Positions 61,501 through 64,000 of a stretch of DNA of 64,000 nt are shown piece after piece. A program made the translations under genes and the position numbers. The stretch's first letter is position 1, and each line of letters opens with the position of its first letter. The stretch comes from an uncultured Planctomycetaceae bacterium (GTDB taxonomy: Bacteria; Planctomycetota; Planctomycetia; Planctomycetales; Planctomycetaceae), in contig CALSLT010000002.1 of assembly GCA_943787265.1 (NCBI GenBank), positions 327,254 through 391,253 of the forward strand, read 5' to 3'. The notes under the pieces are model-generated. The model was not told the origin of the DNA. It saw nothing but the letters and a program-made list of their open reading frames with translations, and did no database searches.

Positions 61501-62897
61501 ACCCGCACCACACCGTTGTTGGTCACGATGTAGAAGACGACTGCCGCGACTGCAGTCAGGAAGAGTGCCGCGGTGGTCGTGAGGACCACCGGACGCCTTC
61601 GTGGCGACGAGATTCCAGCTTGTCGGTCATTTGGCGCAGACGTCGCAATCTGGATGTCTGCCGCCACGGATTCGAGCGCCGTGGCAACTTCGACCGGCGT
61701 CTGAAATCGGTCGTCCGGTTCTTTGGCCAGCATCCGGTCGAGGATCGACTGGAGTTCCGGTGGAATATCATCGCGGACTTCAGACAGCTCTGGCCGTTCG
61801 GCCTCCGCATGAGCTTTCAGCTTGTCAACGACCGAGTCCGCTTCAAACGGAGGTTTCCCGGTCAAAACAAAATGCAGCGTGCAGCCGAGACTGTAGATGT
61901 CGGCGCGGATGTCGGCCGAATGAGCATCACGAGCCTGTTCAGGAGCAAGGTAGTCTGGAGTCCCCATCACACTGCCGAATGTCGTCAGGTGCAGCGGTGT
62001 GGTTTCTCCCTCAGTTCCGCCTCTCGAGTCGGATTCGATAATCGCCGACTCGGTCGCAAACCCGGCCAGTCCGAAGTCGAGGATACGGACCTGCCCGTCC
62101 GGACTGAGCATCAGGTTGTGCGGTTTGATGTCGCGGTGAACCATGCCCTTCTCGTGAGCATGCTGTAGACCGAGCGCCGCCTGTCGGATGTAGTCGCACG
62201 CTTCGTTGAACGGCAGTTGCACCCGTCGCGACAGGACCGCAGCCAGATCCGTCCCTTCCACAAACTCCATGGCGAGGAAGTGCACGTCGCCGGCCTGCTC
62301 AGCATCGTAAGCTGCCACAATGTTGGGATGAGCAAGCTGAGCCGCCGCCTGCACCTCGCGCCGAAAACGCTCGACTGCCTGTGGATGCCGGACCAGTTGA
62401 GAGTTTATCAGCTTCAGCGCGACCGGCCGGTTCATCAGCCGATGCTGTGCCCGATAAACCGACCCCATGCCGCCCTGGCCAATCTGATCAATGATCTGAT
62501 AGCGCGGGTGATCCTGCAGTTCGGTTGGCAATTCCGAAACCGCAATGGGAGCCCCGGGCTGCACCAACATTGTTGCTGCATGACTGGGCTTGTCAGCAAC
62601 AACGGCTCCGTCTGCCAGCTCCTTCTCGACTCGCAACCTGTCGACCCCAGTATCGTGTTCCGTGTCGGCCGGTGATTTGCCGCCTGGAACTTCGACCACC
62701 AAGGCATCGTCAGGCTCGGGCAGAGATCGCACGAGACCTGTAAACGTATCGTCTGCGAGATTCAGCAGGGTATCGTTGCATTCGGCGCAGTGATCCAAGT
62801 GCTCTTCGATCTCCGAAGTCTGGTCGGGGCCGAGTTTGCCATGACCAAAGTCGACGAGCTGCTGTTGGTCAGGGTGTTTTCTTGAGGTGTCGCTCAC
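58590..62897 (-). CDS. Giant mosaic Ser/Thr protein kinase
   Basis: The protein has 1435 residues and starts at GTG (GGGAG seven bases upstream). Domains in order: zinc finger H33-x3-C37-x2-C40 of the anti-sigma type; a canonical kinase (about 133-420: IGQGGMGSVYRA, K162, HRDIKPHN, DFG 274-276, APEQ); one transmembrane helix (about 441-462); a PEGA-like beta segment; a DUF1559-like segment (about 800-990: RQVGIGLLNYHDYKDSFPPA, LSWRVHILPYINQEELYDRF); a DUF4019-like segment (AALTAAQAWLKLVDAGEYGD); a carbohydrate-binding-like domain; and a shortened DUF1579-like end (LFDCWVGHWELAAEF). It very probably senses an outside signal and controls the ECF factor encoded 114 bases upstream. The C-terminus looks cut. 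Confidence 0.87.
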   Translation of the reverse strand: MSDTSRKHPDQQQLVDFGHGKLGPDQTSEIEEHLDHCAECNDTLLNLADDTFTGLVRSLPEPDDALVVEVPGGKSPADTEHDTGVDRLRVEKELADGAVVADKPSHAATMLVQPGAPIAVSELPTELQDHPRYQIIDQIGQGGMGSVYRAQHRLMNRPVALKLINSQLVRHPQAVERFRREVQAAAQLAHPNIVAAYDAEQAGDVHFLAMEFVEGTDLAAVLSRRVQLPFNEACDYIRQAALGLQHAHEKGMVHRDIKPHNLMLSPDGQVRILDFGLAGFATESAIIESDSRGGTEGETTPLHLTTFGSVMGTPDYLAPEQARDAHSADIRADIYSLGCTLHFVLTGKPPFEADSVVDKLKAHAEAERPELSEVRDDIPPELQSILDRMLAKEPDDRFQTPVEVATALESVAADIQIATSAPNDRQAGISSPRRRPVVLTTTAALFLTAVAAVVFYIVTNNGVVRVEVTDPSLQVTISGQTITMENDDRPLTIRAGDQKLIVHQDGSDFQLVTDSFQLRRGDQVVLKVELLPGKVIVSKDGRRFGSKPLVPKTRDDPTDFYHALNEARLAEFVRKIAEDEKDGTVVGGWTANPPYSIRETSWIDDIDTRIIVHVYARLSELAGDHGLTIEGSQQRELELKSFKYSTAVREGEVVLTLASRDADGLPLVKARRVTLSVEVNEWPKGERPRKNEFRVVIYARTDSEIVEISGPGIRMAGDLTLVTKELLPLIAKYTEPVVVLAAGRGERATTDEPAPLLESVQKMLVAAGAVVKLDPRLSSTTIAVMERPNARANRRTARLNLLRQVGIGLLNYHDYKDSFPPAKQNADDFDDEGRPHLSWRVHILPYINQEELYDRFRLDEPWDSEHNRTLLDQVPDIYRTTDAPTKTTVLAVVGEGTAYEGRSGLKMFEFDRGDGRKRTAYVVDAGRERAVPWTKPEDLSFDKDDPIRAVGTSDFGDELLVLMVDASVQSIPYDTAPESLRALFTRAAGDTFDETAKRTTPLPDPRTAFTLPTLPEPKQDDDPATQQKKQAALTAAQAWLKLVDAGEYGDAWEACAELTRKADDRQTLVTAYTRLFQSTGKLESRKLLTNKYTEEEGQEFVNIQYDTQFTRTRVTETVALIREKDKKWRVSGYFYIPRTPLTPPPWQPEYGKGPIKAGVNLINDPSLEGTAIGERFPKTWGNGNLIPKDAWKFEVVEGGRTGKRSWRIEGDGSAATVPTNRPPVDRGFRYAARAWVKVEAGMARLGLLYFDKNYRYIDGRSSSTTTISRSWHQLTMIDDFENHPNAAYVSLAFVMVGPGKAVFDDVELLAFDADNLPEDFEAEYASPKHDPGLFDCWVGHWELAAEFKGADGSLRTVTGSADVSRILDDQFLLWHSTSDTGDDEYLSLTGFDQHIGTYRNWGFDSHGAVHERVSGRAPEAVRDARGLTANGSPVN

Positions 62898-63011
62898 ATC
62901 AGTTCTCCCGGATGGTCAGGGCTCTCAAGGAGAAGTGACGAACTCCGAAAAAACCCTCTCCAGAACTGATAAGAATTTGATAATTCCCACCAGAAGTCGC
63001 AATGAGGCGGG

Positions 63012-63602
63012 TCACACATCATCGACGAGGCCAGCCGCTTCAACACGTAAAGCATTGAGGACTCTACTCTTAGCGAGCTGAACCGCTTTCAGGCTGATGC
63101 CGAGTTCCTCTGCAACGTCCCTGCCTTTCTCTCGTCGATACATTTGTCTGCAGAATGCATCCCAGGTTGTTTTCTCAAATCGAGGTCGGATCTGCTCCAG
63201 CAGTCGTGCCAGAACGTGTTCGTCGTGCTCAGTATCCCAGAGACGACTGGCGTTACTCGTCTCGTCTTCCAGTTCGCGTAATTCTACCAGCACGCTGCTG
63301 CCACCTCTGGCATTCGGTAACCGATTTCTGGATTTCCAGAAGCTCTTCACGCGATGAAGCAGAATGGTCCGCAACCAGCGTCGAAAGGCGCCGGTTCGTC
63401 CAGAATGCTCGAACGCCGGCAGTTCGCGTGAGACAGTCAGCAAAACCTCCTGCACAAGATCATCCGCGTCTGAGTCCTGTAACCCATACTTTGTAATCCA
63501 CACGCGCAAGAGCGGTGTGTAGATGGACGCCAGTCGCTCCCACGATTCCGATTCAGAATCGACGCGGGCTCGACCCAGCAGGCTGATTGATGTCGTATTC
63601 AT
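63012..63602 (-). CDS. ECF-type sigma factor paired with mosaic kinase
   Basis: This 196-residue factor has region 2 (WERLASIYTPLLRVWITKYG, DADDLVQEVLLTVSRE, FRRWLRTILLHRVKSFWKSR) and region 4 (GRDVAEELGISLKAVQLAKS). It is a paralogue of the factor at 23859-24467 with the same kinase neighbour. The kinase follows on the same strand. An ATG at 63602 opens the frame; no strong ribosome binding site was seen. Confidence 0.9.
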   Translation of the reverse strand: MNTTSISLLGRARVDSESESWERLASIYTPLLRVWITKYGLQDSDADDLVQEVLLTVSRELPAFEHSGRTGAFRRWLRTILLHRVKSFWKSRNRLPNARGGSSVLVELRELEDETSNASRLWDTEHDEHVLARLLEQIRPRFEKTTWDAFCRQMYRREKGRDVAEELGISLKAVQLAKSRVLNALRVEAAGLVDDV

Positions 63603-64000
63603 AATTGCCTGACCTCATGCGTCAATTCTTCGACGTTCCGAGGCTGGCGCCAATGCACTCACCACCCTTGTGCATCTGCTGGCACCCAGTTCGTTCGTGT
63701 AATTTGTTAATCGACCAGACATTCCGACCGCCTTCGCTGACTTTCGCATTGCAGGCTGAGCAAGAAACTCACCCCAGAATACAAGATGCCGGATTGCCGT
63801 TGAATCGGTCGCGAATGGTGCACTCGGAGCCCCGATCTTGCATCCGCCCGAATAAGCAGCTTGTCTTCCAAACTAGGCGAGCCTTGGCAGGCGAGGTCCG
63901 CAGACGTAGCGATCATTCGGATTAACGTCGGCGCTAGAATTCTCGCCCAATGCGCAGTCAAAGTGATTTAACCGCGATTCGCTTCGTGACCCCGGTCTGC
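63603..64000. other. Upstream region at the window edge
   Basis: Nearly 400 bases with no protein-like frame on either strand. The promoter of the sigma-kinase operon should be in the first 150 bases. A gene may begin beyond the right edge. Confidence 0.4.

Overview
The window reads as chromosomal DNA of a planctomycete. The evidence is the combination of gene families: planctomycete cytochrome/DUF1549, DUF1501, FecR-LamG and DUF1559 proteins, five sulfatase genes, PQQ-type beta-propellers, and ECF sigma factors placed beside Ser/Thr protein kinases. The genus cannot be named from the sequence, and there is no rRNA and no complete tRNA gene.

Layout. 1-6.7 kb: a DUF1549 cytochrome gene cut by the window edge, an ECF sigma/FecR-LamG pair, a small secreted protein, and an ECF sigma/TPR-kinase pair. 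6.7-11.4 kb: accessory DNA with a secreted leucine-rich-repeat protein, decayed gene fragments (a GNAT acetyltransferase among them), a tyrosine recombinase without its N-terminal domain, and the 3' part of a tRNA-His overlapping the end of that recombinase. 11.7-24 kb: mostly housekeeping on the + strand, namely a fasciclin-domain protein, GTP cyclohydrolase I, a 6-pyruvoyl-tetrahydropterin synthase/QueD homologue, two PQQ propellers, a FabZ-like dehydratase and ferrochelatase. It is followed by a possible photo- or redox-sensory group: a MerR/B12-domain regulator, an SRPBCC protein, a sigma-70 factor and a membrane-anchored redoxin. 23.9-27.8 kb: a second ECF sigma/kinase pair.

28-46 kb: an ammonium transporter-chemoreceptor fusion and a sulfatase that have both lost their 5' ends at one shared breakpoint, three more complete sulfatases (one fused to a lactonase-type propeller), a PhoD fragment, a polytopic membrane protein, an esterase, LamG-like and PQQ secreted proteins, a rhodanese lipoprotein, and the remains of an FHA gene joined to the end of a PKD/RTX-type surface protein. 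46-55 kb: a DUF1501 protein, a thioredoxin-like secreted protein whose frame runs through an internal TGA and which is a strong selenoprotein candidate, a complete group II intron whose ends can be fixed to the base, and a tyrosine recombinase. 53.6-64 kb, all on the - strand: an SGNH/PhoD fusion, a RAYT transposase remnant, a DUF4838 glycosidase-like protein, and a third ECF sigma/kinase pair whose kinase is a 1435-residue mosaic.

Together the genes suggest breakdown of sulfated polysaccharides and phosphoesters outside the cytoplasm, with several local sigma-kinase signalling modules. The window is rich in gene remnants: at least six joints connect unrelated partial genes, and a four-copy dispersed repeat and several inverted repeats lie among them. 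All identifications come from reading motifs; no database search was possible.
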